From NCBI RefSeq assembly GCF_900129555.1, contig NZ_FQWC01000002.1, positions 186,001-250,000 on the forward strand: 64,000 nucleotides of DNA, given 5' to 3'. The notes under the pieces were generated by a model. That model was not told the origin of the DNA and did not search any database. It saw only the letters and a program-made list of their open reading frames with translations. The stretch comes from Flavobacterium defluvii (lineage in GTDB: Bacteria > Bacteroidota > Bacteroidia > Flavobacteriales > Flavobacteriaceae). The stretch's first letter is position 1; each line of letters opens with the position of its first letter. Made by a program: the position numbers and the translations under genes. Below, piece after piece: positions 54,236-63,171 of this stretch.

Positions 54236-54694
54236 TTATTTCTGCACTCTAACAGCATCCGGAACCAATAATTCATATTCGCCGCCATTTCGCAATACAT
54301 CACGAACAATACTCGAACTGATAAAAGATGTTTTTGCTGCGGTTAATAAAAACACAGTTTCGATTTTAGAAAGTTTTCTGTTGGTATGTGCAATGGCTTT
54401 TTCGAACTCGAAATCGGCTGGATTGCGCAGACCTCTAAGTATAAAATTTGCTTTTTCTTTTTTTGCCAAATCAATTGTTAAACCTTCGTAAGTGATTACA
54501 GAAATTTTTGGTTCATCTTTGAAAGTTTCTTCAATAAAACGTTTTCTTTCTTCTAATGAAAACATGTATTTTTTCTCGGCATTAACACCAATAGCAATTA
54601 TAATTTCATCAAATAAAGGAATTCCTCTTCTGATAATATCTTCGTGTCCAAGTGTAATAGGGTCAAATGATCCCGGAAATATTGCTTTTCGCAT
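54236..54694 (-). CDS. coaD: pantetheine-phosphate adenylyltransferase
   Basis: The penultimate enzyme of coenzyme A synthesis. The 152-residue protein has GSFDPITLGHEDII at 8-21, the T-x-G-H nucleotidyltransferase motif, and TAAKTSFISSSIVRD near the C-terminus. Length is normal. It is downstream of the YetF paralogue, with 59 bases of CAAAGGC-type repeat between. Confidence 0.95.
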   Translation of the reverse strand: MRKAIFPGSFDPITLGHEDIIRRGIPLFDEIIIAIGVNAEKKYMFSLEERKRFIEETFKDEPKISVITYEGLTIDLAKKEKANFILRGLRNPADFEFEKAIAHTNRKLSKIETVFLLTAAKTSFISSSIVRDVLRNGGEYELLVPDAVRVQK

Positions 54695-54753
54695 TTCTTT
54701 TTCTTTTTAAGATTCAAAGCTGCAAAGGCACAAAGGCGCAGAGTTTTTTGAAA

Positions 54754-55446
54754 TTAAGTTATTCTTTTTGTGTTGATTGCTTCTACCCATTCGTCTTTTT
54801 TGCACACCTTACAATTTGCTGTTCCCGTTTTTTGTTCTTCTGTATGTCCACAGAAAGAGCAGGAGTAAATACCGTCAGATGGAATGAATTTACTTTTTGT
54901 ATAAAATAATGATGGTAAAATAGGTAATCCATATCCAACATCTTTATCTTCATAATAAAAAACACTTATTTCACCGCTGGTTTCAATAAATGCATGTTTT
55001 ACCTGACCTAAATGTTCTATTGATTTGATACGCAATTCTGCAAAAAATTCATCCTGAGCTAAACTTTCTTTTCTAAAAGTTGATACAGAAAATTTTCCGT
55101 CATTGATTAAACATTCGGTTCTGCCTTCAATAAATTCTTCAAATTTTTTACTTTTCCCTGTAAGCCATGTTACAGATCTGTATAGAATAATAATTACAGT
55201 AAAAACAATTATTGCGGGTACAATTCCAACATCTTCATAAAACATTGGATCGCCTGCTGCCGAACCTAATGCTATAATGATTACCGTTTCGAAAATCGAT
55301 AATTGTTTTACACCTCGTTTGCCTGCGAGTTTTAATGTGAGAAGTAAAACGGTGAACATTACCGTCGAGCGGAATATTACTTCCAGAATAAAGGTTTCCG
55401 GGAGATTGTTATAAAATAATCTATTCCATTCGAAGATTTCTTTCAT
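54754..55446 (-). CDS. DUF421/YetF family membrane protein with C-terminal zinc ribbon
   Basis: The 230-residue protein has three membrane helices (about 20-40, 52-70, 75-92) and a YetF cytoplasmic domain (TECLINDGKFSVSTFRKESLAQDEFFAEL). Unlike the other copy at 18777-19292, it ends in four cysteines, Cys196-x2-Cys199 and Cys212-x2-Cys215, which form a probable zinc ribbon or rubredoxin-like knuckle. The function is unknown; the added ribbon suggests metal or redox sensing, by inference only. Confidence 0.82.
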   Translation of the reverse strand: MKEIFEWNRLFYNNLPETFILEVIFRSTVMFTVLLLTLKLAGKRGVKQLSIFETVIIIALGSAAGDPMFYEDVGIVPAIIVFTVIIILYRSVTWLTGKSKKFEEFIEGRTECLINDGKFSVSTFRKESLAQDEFFAELRIKSIEHLGQVKHAFIETSGEISVFYYEDKDVGYGLPILPSLFYTKSKFIPSDGIYSCSFCGHTEEQKTGTANCKVCKKDEWVEAINTKRIT

Positions 55447-55595
55447 TTTTTGAGGTGCTAAGGTTCTGAGATATTAAGGGACTAAGTTTTTTAGGTTCAA
55501 AGATTCTGACTTCGACTTCGCTCAGTCTGACAATATAGAGTTTAAAAAATAAGGTTCTGAAATCTTAGTAACTTAGAATCTCAGAACCTTAGTAT
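55447..55595. repeat. inverted pair of octamer arrays around a GCGAAGTCGAAG element
   Basis: The right array, 55564-55595 (CTTAGTAA, CTTAGAAT, CTCAGAAC, CTTAGTAT), ends 2 bases before the ddl stop codon. The left array, about 55451-55490, is in the opposite sense (minus strand CTTAGTCC, CTTAATAT, CTCAGAAC, CTTAGCAC). Between them lies TGACTTCGACTTCGCTCAG (55505-55523), matching the element at 3107-3195. Confidence 0.85.
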
Positions 55596-55597
55596 CT

Positions 55598-56569
55598 TTA
55601 AGCTAAAGCTAACTCAATAGCATTTGTAAATAAATCTTTCAGAGAAATTCCGGCTGCTTTTGCCTGCTGCGGAATCAAACTTTCTGTTGTTAAGCCCGGA
55701 ATTGTGTTCATTTCAAGCATATAAGGCTCATTGTCAACAATGATGAATTCGCTTCTTGAAAATCCTTTCATTTTTAAAACTTCGTAAGCACGTTTTGCTG
55801 TTTCGCCCACTTTTTTTGTTAACTCGTCAGAAATTCTGGCCGGCGTTATTTCCTGTGATTTTCCTTCGTATTTGGCTTCATAATCAAAGAAATCATTATC
55901 TGAAACAATTTCGGTAATTGGTAAAACGATTACTTCTCCTTTATAATTAATTACACCAACAGAAACTTCAGTTCCGTCAAGGAAACTTTCGATGATGATT
56001 TCGTTATCTTCTTTGTAAGCAACTTCAATTGCGATAGGAAGTTCAGCTTCAGTTTTTACTTTTGAAATTCCAAAACTTGAACCTGCTTTGTTTGGTTTTA
56101 CAAAACATGGTAAACCAACTTTTGCAATGATTTCCTGAGTATTAATTACGTCACCTTTATTTAAGTAATAAGAAATGGCCGTTTTGATTCCGTATGGTTT
56201 TAAAACTGACAATAAATCTCTTTTATTAAAAGTTAATGCTGATTGGTAATAATCGCATGATGATTGCGGAATGCCTAATAATTCAAAATAAGCCTGCATT
56301 AATCCATCTTCGCCCGGTGTTCCGTGAATGGCGTTAAAAACGCAATCAAACGTGATTTTTTCTCCGTTTACAGTTACAGAAAAATCATTTCTGTCAATTG
56401 GAAATTCGGCGTCGTTTGCGTCTACATAAACCCATTTTTCTTTAAAAATATGAATTCGGAATCCGTTGTATTTTGTTTTGTCAAGATATTGGTAAACAAC
56501 GTTTCCGCTGATAAGCGAGATTTTATACTCGCTTGAATATCCGCCCATGATGATGGCAATGTTTTTCAT
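55598..56569 (-). CDS. ddl: D-alanine--D-alanine ligase
   Basis: Makes the D-Ala-D-Ala end of peptidoglycan precursors. The 323-residue ATP-grasp enzyme has IIMGGYSSEYKISL at 6-19, HGTPGEDGLMQAYFELLGIPQ (near 88-108), VKPNKAGSSFGISKV and the metal-binding LEMNTIPGLT near the end. Divergent from the PASTA gene. Confidence 0.95.
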   Translation of the reverse strand: MKNIAIIMGGYSSEYKISLISGNVVYQYLDKTKYNGFRIHIFKEKWVYVDANDAEFPIDRNDFSVTVNGEKITFDCVFNAIHGTPGEDGLMQAYFELLGIPQSSCDYYQSALTFNKRDLLSVLKPYGIKTAISYYLNKGDVINTQEIIAKVGLPCFVKPNKAGSSFGISKVKTEAELPIAIEVAYKEDNEIIIESFLDGTEVSVGVINYKGEVIVLPITEIVSDNDFFDYEAKYEGKSQEITPARISDELTKKVGETAKRAYEVLKMKGFSRSEFIIVDNEPYMLEMNTIPGLTTESLIPQQAKAAGISLKDLFTNAIELALA

Positions 56570-56579
56570 TTATATATTT

Positions 56580-56662
56580 TGTTTCAAGTTTTAATTTGTT
56601 TCAGGTTTCAGGTTTTTGCCACGAATTCACGAATTATTTTAATTCAAATTTGTTTGAATCTG
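56580..56662. repeat. TTTCAGG and CACGAATTCACGAATT repeat half-elements
   Basis: TTTCAAG/TTTCAGGTTTCAGG at 56580-56613 and CACGAATTCACGAATTA at 56619-56635 are degenerate copies of elements found as full inverted repeats at 51059-51207 and 61990-62062. The rest of the gap to 56768 shows no gene. Confidence 0.6.
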
Positions 56663-56768
56663 TAAAATCTGTGTGCCAATTACATCCAGTATTCACTAGG
56701 CATATATACCTAATTAAGGAGTTTCTTGTTTTAAACAAAATTATCATTTTTTTTGAAATGAAATACTT

Positions 56769-56776
56769 TATCTTTG
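56769..56776 (+). promoter_or_regulatory. -7 box (TATCTTTG) of the PASTA-rluD unit
   Basis: An exact TAnnTTTG match 20 bases before the ATG at 56797; no good -33 element at the normal distance. Confidence 0.5.
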
Positions 56777-56796
56777 CGTCAACTAAAAATAAATTT

Positions 56797-57417
56797 ATGA
56801 GTTTACGTAAGTATTTAACTAGCCGAGTGTTTTTTTTGCAAGTATTGAGTGCAGCAGGAATTATAGCAGTTTTAGGGTATTTGTTTATGCATTGGTTGAC
56901 TTTTACAACTGATCACGGACACGAAATTGCGGTTCCGAATTTAGCCCGATTAACTGAAGAACAAGTAGAAGAAAAACTAGATGAGCTTGACTTAGATTAT
57001 GTGCTTTTGGACAGCGTTGATTACAGAAGTGAATATCCGAAATTTAGCGTAGTAGAGCAGGATCCGCTGCCGGGAACTAAAGTAAAAGTAGGAAGAAAAA
57101 TATATATTAAAATTAATTCATCGGGATTCTCATCTGTAAAAATTCCTGATTTAATTGAAAAAACATACCGTGAAGCAGTTCCAACTTTGAAAGCTTTAGG
57201 ACTTGAGCCGGGAACGATTACTTATATCCCGAATCTTGGAAAAGATATGGTTCTTGAAATGCGTTATAAAGGCAGAAATTTAAAAGTAGGAGACCGCGTT
57301 TTGAAAGCGTCTAAAATTGATTTGGTTTTAGGAGACGGAAAAGCGAGTTATGTAGATGACAGCCAGGCCGACAGTACTGCAGTGCCTGTAGAAACACCAC
57401 AAGATGAACAACAATAA
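56797..57417 (+). CDS. membrane-anchored PASTA domain protein
   Basis: From the ATG at 56797, the 206-residue protein has one membrane helix (about 12-34) and two PASTA domains, about 44-108 and 114-180 (VPNLARLTEEQVEEKLDELD; IPDLIEKTYREAVPTLKALG). PASTA domains bind peptidoglycan and normally sit on PBPs or Ser/Thr kinases; here they stand alone, exported. The neighbour ddl makes the D-Ala-D-Ala precursor. It overlaps rluD by 14 bases. An upstream in-frame start at 56596 would cover the promoter, so I reject it. Confidence 0.88.
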   Translation: MSLRKYLTSRVFFLQVLSAAGIIAVLGYLFMHWLTFTTDHGHEIAVPNLARLTEEQVEEKLDELDLDYVLLDSVDYRSEYPKFSVVEQDPLPGTKVKVGRKIYIKINSSGFSSVKIPDLIEKTYREAVPTLKALGLEPGTITYIPNLGKDMVLEMRYKGRNLKVGDRVLKASKIDLVLGDGKASYVDDSQADSTAVPVETPQDEQQ

Positions 57418-58450
57418 TATTGAAGAAAACTTAGATCTGGAAGACGAATTATTTGAGCATTACAGATTTGAAGTTCCAAAAGGTCAGGCGTTTTTACGTA
57501 TTGACAAATATTTAATGTATTTGATTCCGAATGCCACTAGAAACAAGATTCAGAATGCGGCAACTGACGGAAATATCTTTGTAAATGATATTCCGGTAAA
57601 ATCAAATTATAAAGTAAAACCTTTTGATGTGATAACGATTATGTTGTCGCATCCGCCATTTGAAAATCATATTCTTCCTGAAGATATTCCCTTGAATATT
57701 GTTTATGAAGATGATGCCCTTTTGCTTATTAATAAAGAGCCGGGGATGGTTGTGCATCCGGGACACGGAAACTATACAGGAACTCTTGTAAATGCTTTGG
57801 CGCATCATTTTGATAATCTGCCAATGAACAGCAGTGAGCGTCCTGGTTTGGTTCACCGAATTGATAAAGATACTTCCGGACTTTTGGTTGTTGCCAAAAC
57901 AGAAGCGGCTATGACGCATTTAGCAAAACAATTTGAGGCTAAAACTACTGAACGTGAGTATATTGCTCTTGTTTGGGGAAATGTCGCTGCAGATAGCGGT
58001 ACAATTGAAGGAAACCTAGCAAGACATTTAAAAGACCGCATGCAAATGGCAGTTTTTGATGATCCTGATATTGGAAAACCTGCTATTACGCATTATAAAG
58101 TTTTAGAACGTTTTGGTTATGTTACTTTGATTTCATGTAAACTGGAAACGGGAAGAACGCATCAAATTCGTGCGCACATGAAACATATTGGACATCCGTT
58201 ATTTAATGACGAACGTTATGGCGGACATTTGATTTTGAAAGGAACAACTTTTACAAAGTACAAACAGTTTATCGAAAATTGTTTCAAAGCTTTGCCTCGT
58301 CAGGCGTTGCATGCTAAGACACTTGGTTTTGTTCACCCAAATACAGGCGAAATGATGCGTTTTGATACTGAACTGCCAGATGATTTTAAAGAATGCATTG
58401 AGAAATGGCGTAATTATGTGAAATCGCATAATACGGAAGAGGAAAGTTAA
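57404..58450 (+). CDS. rluD: RluD-type 23S rRNA pseudouridine synthase
   Basis: The 348-residue enzyme has an N-terminal S4 RNA-binding domain (about 28-82) and the pseudouridine synthase domain with catalytic Asp154 in HRIDKDTSGL (151-160). MVVHPGHGNYTGTLVNAL and TGRTHQIRAHM are further family motifs. The product likely modifies the helix 69 region of 23S rRNA. Translationally coupled to the PASTA gene. Confidence 0.92.
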   Translation: MNNNNIEENLDLEDELFEHYRFEVPKGQAFLRIDKYLMYLIPNATRNKIQNAATDGNIFVNDIPVKSNYKVKPFDVITIMLSHPPFENHILPEDIPLNIVYEDDALLLINKEPGMVVHPGHGNYTGTLVNALAHHFDNLPMNSSERPGLVHRIDKDTSGLLVVAKTEAAMTHLAKQFEAKTTEREYIALVWGNVAADSGTIEGNLARHLKDRMQMAVFDDPDIGKPAITHYKVLERFGYVTLISCKLETGRTHQIRAHMKHIGHPLFNDERYGGHLILKGTTFTKYKQFIENCFKALPRQALHAKTLGFVHPNTGEMMRFDTELPDDFKECIEKWRNYVKSHNTEEES

Positions 58451-58464
58451 TTAGATAATTTCTT

Positions 58465-58526
58465 AAACACGAATTCCACTAATTTACACAGATTAATTTT
58501 CGTGTAAATTAGTGGAATTCGTGTTT
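58465..58526. terminator. large perfect inverted repeat between convergent genes
   Basis: Perfect 25-base arms, 58465-58489 and 58502-58526, around a 12-base loop. The right arm ends on the first base of the stop codon complement of the ABC gene, so it probably terminates both rluD and the ABC gene. The core CACGAATTC/GAATTCGTG is shared with repeats at 56619 and 61990. Confidence 0.85.
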
Positions 58527-59767
58527 TAATTTAATTCTGAATGATATTTTATTTTACCAATTGAACCTGTCGGGCTTGGTAAAAGTTCAAAAACCGAAGT
58601 AGGAGCGAGCCCTTGTTCAATTCGATGTGAAACATATAAAATTGTAACGTTTGTTTCTTGTTTTATGGTATTGATAAGCTGAATTACCAAATCTACATTT
58701 TCATCGTCTAAACCTTCTACGGGTTCGTCTAAAATTAATAATGGTGGGTGCTTTAATACCGCACGTACAATTAAGCCAAGTCTTTGCTGACCTAGTGTTA
58801 AATCGATGAAGCGTTTTTTTCTTAAATGCGTCATTTCGATTACTTCAAGCCATTGTGAAACGATATTTTTTTGATGCGTTGTGGGTTCTGTATAAAGTCC
58901 GATTTGATCGAAGAATCCGGATAGTATCATTTGCTCCAGCGTGTGGCCTTTTTGAAACAAATCCATCATCGAAGTAGTATAAATACCAATTTGTTTTTTG
59001 ATTTCCCATACACTTTCTCCGCTTCCTTTTTTTCTTCCAAAGAGAAATAAATCCTGCCCGAACCCTTTTGGATTATCTCCTGTTATTAAAGATAAAATGG
59101 TACTTTTTCCGGAACCGTTTGGACCGATTAACTGCCAGAATTCGCCTTGTTTTATTGTCCACGAAATGTTGTCGAGAATTTTTCTTTCGTCGTAACTAAC
59201 CGAAACATTTTCGAGTTTGATTAATTCACTTTCGTGAAAAGAATGCGGCTCTAGAGCTTTTGGAACTGCAGAAGTATTTAATGTTTTAAAATGATTTTCG
59301 TTTTTTGAAATCGGATGTAATTCAAAAGTATTGTCTTTAATTAGTGCTTTATTCGGAACAAATTCCAAAACATCAACAACACGATTTAAGAGTTGAATTA
59401 TCGCAATATCATTCGTTAAATCTTTAAGTGAATCGGCTAAAATAACTCTTGAAGCCTGATCTAAATGATCAAAAGGATTATCAAAAATGATGAAATCCGG
59501 TTTTTGATTGATGCAGTATTTTAAAAATTCTTTTTTACGTTCGCCAGATGAAAAGGTGCGTAATTGTCTGTGTGATTCAGGAGAAGCTTCTACGCTGTCG
59601 TATTGGTATTCTTTTTCGATGAATTTTTCGATTGCTATGTCAGAAAACAGAATTCCTTTTTGAGTATTAAAAATGGCTAATTCTCCTTCTGCTTCTCCAT
59701 TAAGTATGTTGTCTATAAAAGCTTTTTTATTTACCTGGTTAGATAATAATATGTCCCAGTGCTGCAT
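58526..59767 (-). CDS. ModF-like protein with two ABC ATPase domains
   Basis: The 413-residue soluble protein has two ABC domains. The second is complete: Walker A GPNGSGKS at 215-222, a signature-like LTLGQQ and LLILDEPVEGLD. The first keeps the signature SSGER (73-77) and Walker B FIIFD (92-96) but has no Walker A; the expected place reads NQVNKKAFIDNIL. It resembles E. coli ModF in layout. There is no permease gene nearby, so transport is doubtful. Confidence 0.8.
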   Translation of the reverse strand: MQHWDILLSNQVNKKAFIDNILNGEAEGELAIFNTQKGILFSDIAIEKFIEKEYQYDSVEASPESHRQLRTFSSGERKKEFLKYCINQKPDFIIFDNPFDHLDQASRVILADSLKDLTNDIAIIQLLNRVVDVLEFVPNKALIKDNTFELHPISKNENHFKTLNTSAVPKALEPHSFHESELIKLENVSVSYDERKILDNISWTIKQGEFWQLIGPNGSGKSTILSLITGDNPKGFGQDLFLFGRKKGSGESVWEIKKQIGIYTTSMMDLFQKGHTLEQMILSGFFDQIGLYTEPTTHQKNIVSQWLEVIEMTHLRKKRFIDLTLGQQRLGLIVRAVLKHPPLLILDEPVEGLDDENVDLVIQLINTIKQETNVTILYVSHRIEQGLAPTSVFELLPSPTGSIGKIKYHSELN

Positions 59768-59857
59768 TTTTTGTATTTTAAATATTTGTTGTTTTTGCCA
59801 CAGATTAAAGGATTACAAAAGATTATCATTTTAACGGAAGTGGCAAAAAATATAATT

Positions 59858-60706
59858 TTATTCTGATTTTTTGGTCGCCATTTCGCGGTCGTTTCTGGAC
59901 CATTCACTCCATGAACCTACGTATAGTTTTGGAATTTCAATTCCGGCATAATCCATTGCCAATAAAGTTTGACATGCTGTAACTCCAGAACCACAATGTA
60001 TAATTGTGTTTTCTGACGATTTATCTTTTAATACTTCTGAATATTTATCGTTTAAAATTTTAGAAGATTTAAAAAGGCCATTTTCATCCAGATTTTCACT
60101 AAAAGGAACATTTACAGCTCCGGGAATATGTCCTGCTATTAAATCTAAAGGTTCAGTGAGTCCGTCAAAACGATTTTTATCTCTTACATCAATTACAATA
60201 TTATCACTGTTATTTCGGGCTTTTTCAACTTCTTCTATATCAGCCGTTTTTAATTTCCATTCAGAAATTGGATATTTTTCTGTAGTTTCAAAATTTTCTT
60301 TTTCAGAACTTATTGAAAAGCCTGCTTTTACAGCTTCTTGTAAACCTCCATTTAAAACCTGAACTTTTTCATGTCCAGCTGATCTTAGCATCCACCAAAA
60401 TCTCGCCGCTGCATTTGATCCGTTTTTATCATCATAAATTACAATATGTGAAGAAGGAGAAATTCCCAGTTTTGAAAGCACTTCAGAAAATTTAGAAAGC
60501 GAAGGCAGTGGATGTCTTCCACCATTTGCAGGATCTTCAACTGTTGCCAAATCTTTGTTTAAATCAACATAGCGGGCGCCTTTTAAATGTTCTGCTTTAT
60601 AGTTTTCCTCAGCATTAATTCCAGCTCTGGCATCAATTAAAATAATTTCTAAAGGATTTAATTTTAATAAATCTTCAACGTTTATGATGGGAGAAAGTTT
60701 AGACAT
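59858..60706 (-). CDS. sseA: thiosulfate/3-mercaptopyruvate sulfurtransferase
   Basis: The 282-residue protein has two rhodanese domains. The active-site loop is CGSGVTA from Cys237, the 3-mercaptopyruvate-type pattern (CG[S/T]GVT), so that donor is more likely than thiosulfate. No signal peptide. It follows the ThuA gene by 10 bases and is the last gene of a three-gene unit. Confidence 0.9.
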   Translation of the reverse strand: MSKLSPIINVEDLLKLNPLEIILIDARAGINAEENYKAEHLKGARYVDLNKDLATVEDPANGGRHPLPSLSKFSEVLSKLGISPSSHIVIYDDKNGSNAAARFWWMLRSAGHEKVQVLNGGLQEAVKAGFSISSEKENFETTEKYPISEWKLKTADIEEVEKARNNSDNIVIDVRDKNRFDGLTEPLDLIAGHIPGAVNVPFSENLDENGLFKSSKILNDKYSEVLKDKSSENTIIHCGSGVTACQTLLAMDYAGIEIPKLYVGSWSEWSRNDREMATKKSE

Positions 60707-60716
60707 TTTAATGGAT

Positions 60717-61565
60717 TTATTTTTTAGAAGTTCCTAACCAAAGCAACGCATCAAGAATGAGTTTGCTTTCGGTCTTATTTTCAAAAGTATACGAAAGTGT
60801 TTTATTAGTTCCGCCTTCGTAATCAATATCATTATGTCCCATGTTGATGTACAACATTTTATAGTTTTTGTTTGTCCAAACTACAGGATAATAACCTTCA
60901 TGCCAAATTTCGTGTGCTTTTGGCCCAGTTCCTAAAGGAAAACTGCTTTCGTCGATTGCCAAAAGAATTTTTATATCCGGATTTTTTCTAAGATCGTTGC
61001 TCCATCTGTACCATTCGTTTGGTGCTGATGAAAAAGTTTTAGGAAGATTTTTTGTTACCGGATGCTGGTTTTCAACTCTCAAAACGGCAGATGTTGGTCT
61101 CCATGTATTACTTCCATATTCGCCGGAACCTAAAAAAGTATTATGATACCAATCCCAGTTTTGCGGATAACTTGAATTGTTTAAGGCAAAAGCCGAAAAA
61201 TGAAACCCCATGAAACCACCGCCGTTTTCCATATATTTTTGAAAAGCGTCACGTTGTTCTTTCGTTTCAGGTCTTGTATCTAAAAACAAAACAACCTGAT
61301 AATTGGCTAAAAATTTAGCGTTAAGATTATCCCAGTTGTTGGTAGAATCATAAACAAAATGGTTTTCTTCAGCCAGTTTAGGAAGAAACTTATTGGCTTC
61401 ATGTACAAAACTTATATGTGCCTGATCGTTTTTTGCAGTATAAAAAGCTATTACTTTAAACTTTGGTTTGTCTTTTTTATGCTGAGAAAAACCTGAAAAA
61501 CAAACTAAAAAAAGCATTAATAAAATACTTTTTTTAGCTAATAAAGTCTGATTAAAATTTGCCAT
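60717..61565 (-). CDS. exported ThuA domain protein
   Basis: From the ATG at 61565 the protein has 282 residues, with a signal peptide ending FSGFSQ (about 1-27). The ThuA (glutamine amidotransferase-like) fold is recognised by VIAFYTAKNDQAHISFVHEANKF, GGGFMGFHFSAF and PVVWTNKNYKMLYINMGHN. ThuA-like proteins are linked to sugar metabolism, but no partner is adjacent. Confidence 0.85.
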   Translation of the reverse strand: MANFNQTLLAKKSILLMLFLVCFSGFSQHKKDKPKFKVIAFYTAKNDQAHISFVHEANKFLPKLAEENHFVYDSTNNWDNLNAKFLANYQVVLFLDTRPETKEQRDAFQKYMENGGGFMGFHFSAFALNNSSYPQNWDWYHNTFLGSGEYGSNTWRPTSAVLRVENQHPVTKNLPKTFSSAPNEWYRWSNDLRKNPDIKILLAIDESSFPLGTGPKAHEIWHEGYYPVVWTNKNYKMLYINMGHNDIDYEGGTNKTLSYTFENKTESKLILDALLWLGTSKK

Positions 61566-61576
61566 CAATTATAAAA

Positions 61577-61966
61577 TTAACTTGGGATTTTTTCGATTAA
61601 TATTTCGTTTTCTTCGCTGTCAAAATATGTACAGGTCATTTCGATAATATCAACTCTCCATTTAGCAATTCCGCATTGTCCGGCATGATTACAAAAAGTA
61701 AGATAATCAGTTTCTCCACTTTGGTGCTTTACCAAAAACTCAATAAAAAGTTCTTTATTTACACTTGAGGCAATCGAAATAGGGTTGTATTTTTCATCAG
61801 ATGTAACAGAGTATCCATTTACACCGTAATATTCGACGTGTCCGTCATTTACAAAAGTGTCATAACCTTTTACACCCAGAATAATTAAATCTTGTATATA
61901 ATTTGGAAAATCAGCACCGCTTTTTACTTTAGCATGTGCTTCTTTGATTTGGTCGATTGTAAACAT
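61577..61966 (-). CDS. DUF1398 family protein
   Basis: The 129-residue protein fits DUF1398 (YbcV-like): FTIDQIKEAHAKVKSGADFP at the start, GVKGYDTFVNDG, and the late AGQCGIAKWRVDIIEMTCTYFD. No catalytic motif is known. It is the first gene of the DUF1398-thuA-sseA unit (gaps of 11 and 10 bases). Confidence 0.82.
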   Translation of the reverse strand: MFTIDQIKEAHAKVKSGADFPNYIQDLIILGVKGYDTFVNDGHVEYYGVNGYSVTSDEKYNPISIASSVNKELFIEFLVKHQSGETDYLTFCNHAGQCGIAKWRVDIIEMTCTYFDSEENEILIEKIPS

Positions 61967-61989
61967 ATTATTTAATTTTAGATTAGTTA

Positions 61990-62062
61990 TTTTAAAAATT
62001 TTCCGTCACGAATTCACGAATTATTTTTTTAATTAATTCATTAATAAAATTTGTGAATTCGT
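61990..62062. repeat. CACGAATTCACGAA inverted repeat
   Basis: CACGAATTCACGAATTATTT near 62007-62026 is mirrored by AAATTTGTGAATTCGTG at 62046-62062, with mismatches. It sits between the hydrolase gene and the DUF1398 gene, both on the minus strand, and may end the hydrolase transcript. Confidence 0.75.
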
Positions 62063-62078
62063 GGCTAAAAAAGATTAT

Positions 62079-63068
62079 TTATTTCAAAAATACGATTAAT
62101 GGTTTTATAAATTGATCAAAAGATTCGATATGTGGCAAATGTCCTGTATTTGGAATTTCTGCCAATTTTGAGTTTGGAATTGCTTTTTGCGTTTTTTTGC
62201 CCAGTTCTGCATAATTTCCCATTGTTTTTCGAACTTCTTCAGAAACCAAAGGCTTTCCTATGGCAGTTTTATCTCTGGTTCCGATAATTAAAAGTGTTGG
62301 ACTTTTGATATTTTTAAATTCGTATAAAACAGGCTGCGTAAAAATCATATCATACATTAAAGCAGAATTCCAGGCAACTTTGCTGTAATCTGGTGAAGAA
62401 GTCCAGCCGGCAGAAAGTTCAGCCCATTTTTGATAATCGGCATTCCATTTTCCATCATAATAATTTTCCATTTGATATTTTTTAATGGCTTCGTAATTTT
62501 GTTTCAATTCCGATTCGTACCACCAATCTACAGGTTTGTAAGGAACAATAAGTTTCCAGTCTTCTAAACCAATTGGGTTTTCGAGAACTAATTTTTCTAC
62601 AGTTTCAGGATACATCAGCGTAAATCTTGTGGCTAACATTCCACCCATAGAATGCCCTAAAATGGTTGTTTTTGTGATCCCTAAATAGTCTAGTAATTTT
62701 TTGGTGTTTTCTGCCAATTGCTGAAATGTATACTGAAAATTATCTGGCTTTGATGATTTTCCAAAACCAATCTGATCCGGAACAATTACGCGAAAACCTT
62801 CTTTTGTAAGGGCTTTTATTGTGGTTTCCCAATAAGCTCCGTTAAAATTTTTTCCGTGAAGTAAAACAATATTTTTGTTGTTGTAATTGTCTGGTTTTAT
62901 ATCCATATACGCCATTTTTAAATTCTGGCGCTGGTTGTTTAATTCAAAGAAGTTAACAGGAAACGGATATTCGTAATTGGTTAAATTAATATCTAACTGC
63001 TTAATTTTTGTTTCCTGGGAAAAGCATAATATCGGAAATAATAATATGATGAGTTTTGTAATTTTCAT
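62079..63068 (-). CDS. exported alpha/beta hydrolase
   Basis: From the ATG at 63068 the protein has 329 residues with a signal peptide (ITKLIILLFPILCFSQ). The nucleophile elbow is GHSMGG, the oxyanion region is VLLHGKNFNGAYW, and the late GTRDKTAIGKP and NTGHLPHIE provide the Asp and His. The substrate is unknown. A longer frame starting at 63119 would hide the signal peptide. Confidence 0.85.
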   Translation of the reverse strand: MKITKLIILLFPILCFSQETKIKQLDINLTNYEYPFPVNFFELNNQRQNLKMAYMDIKPDNYNNKNIVLLHGKNFNGAYWETTIKALTKEGFRVIVPDQIGFGKSSKPDNFQYTFQQLAENTKKLLDYLGITKTTILGHSMGGMLATRFTLMYPETVEKLVLENPIGLEDWKLIVPYKPVDWWYESELKQNYEAIKKYQMENYYDGKWNADYQKWAELSAGWTSSPDYSKVAWNSALMYDMIFTQPVLYEFKNIKSPTLLIIGTRDKTAIGKPLVSEEVRKTMGNYAELGKKTQKAIPNSKLAEIPNTGHLPHIESFDQFIKPLIVFLK

Positions 63069-63171
63069 TTTTAGCGTGTTTAGAATTATAAATTTACCGC
63101 TATGTATTTTGAAAACCAAAGCTTAAAATCTTAAAGTTATCAGAAAAAAGAGAAAAAAAGTTAAAACTAAA

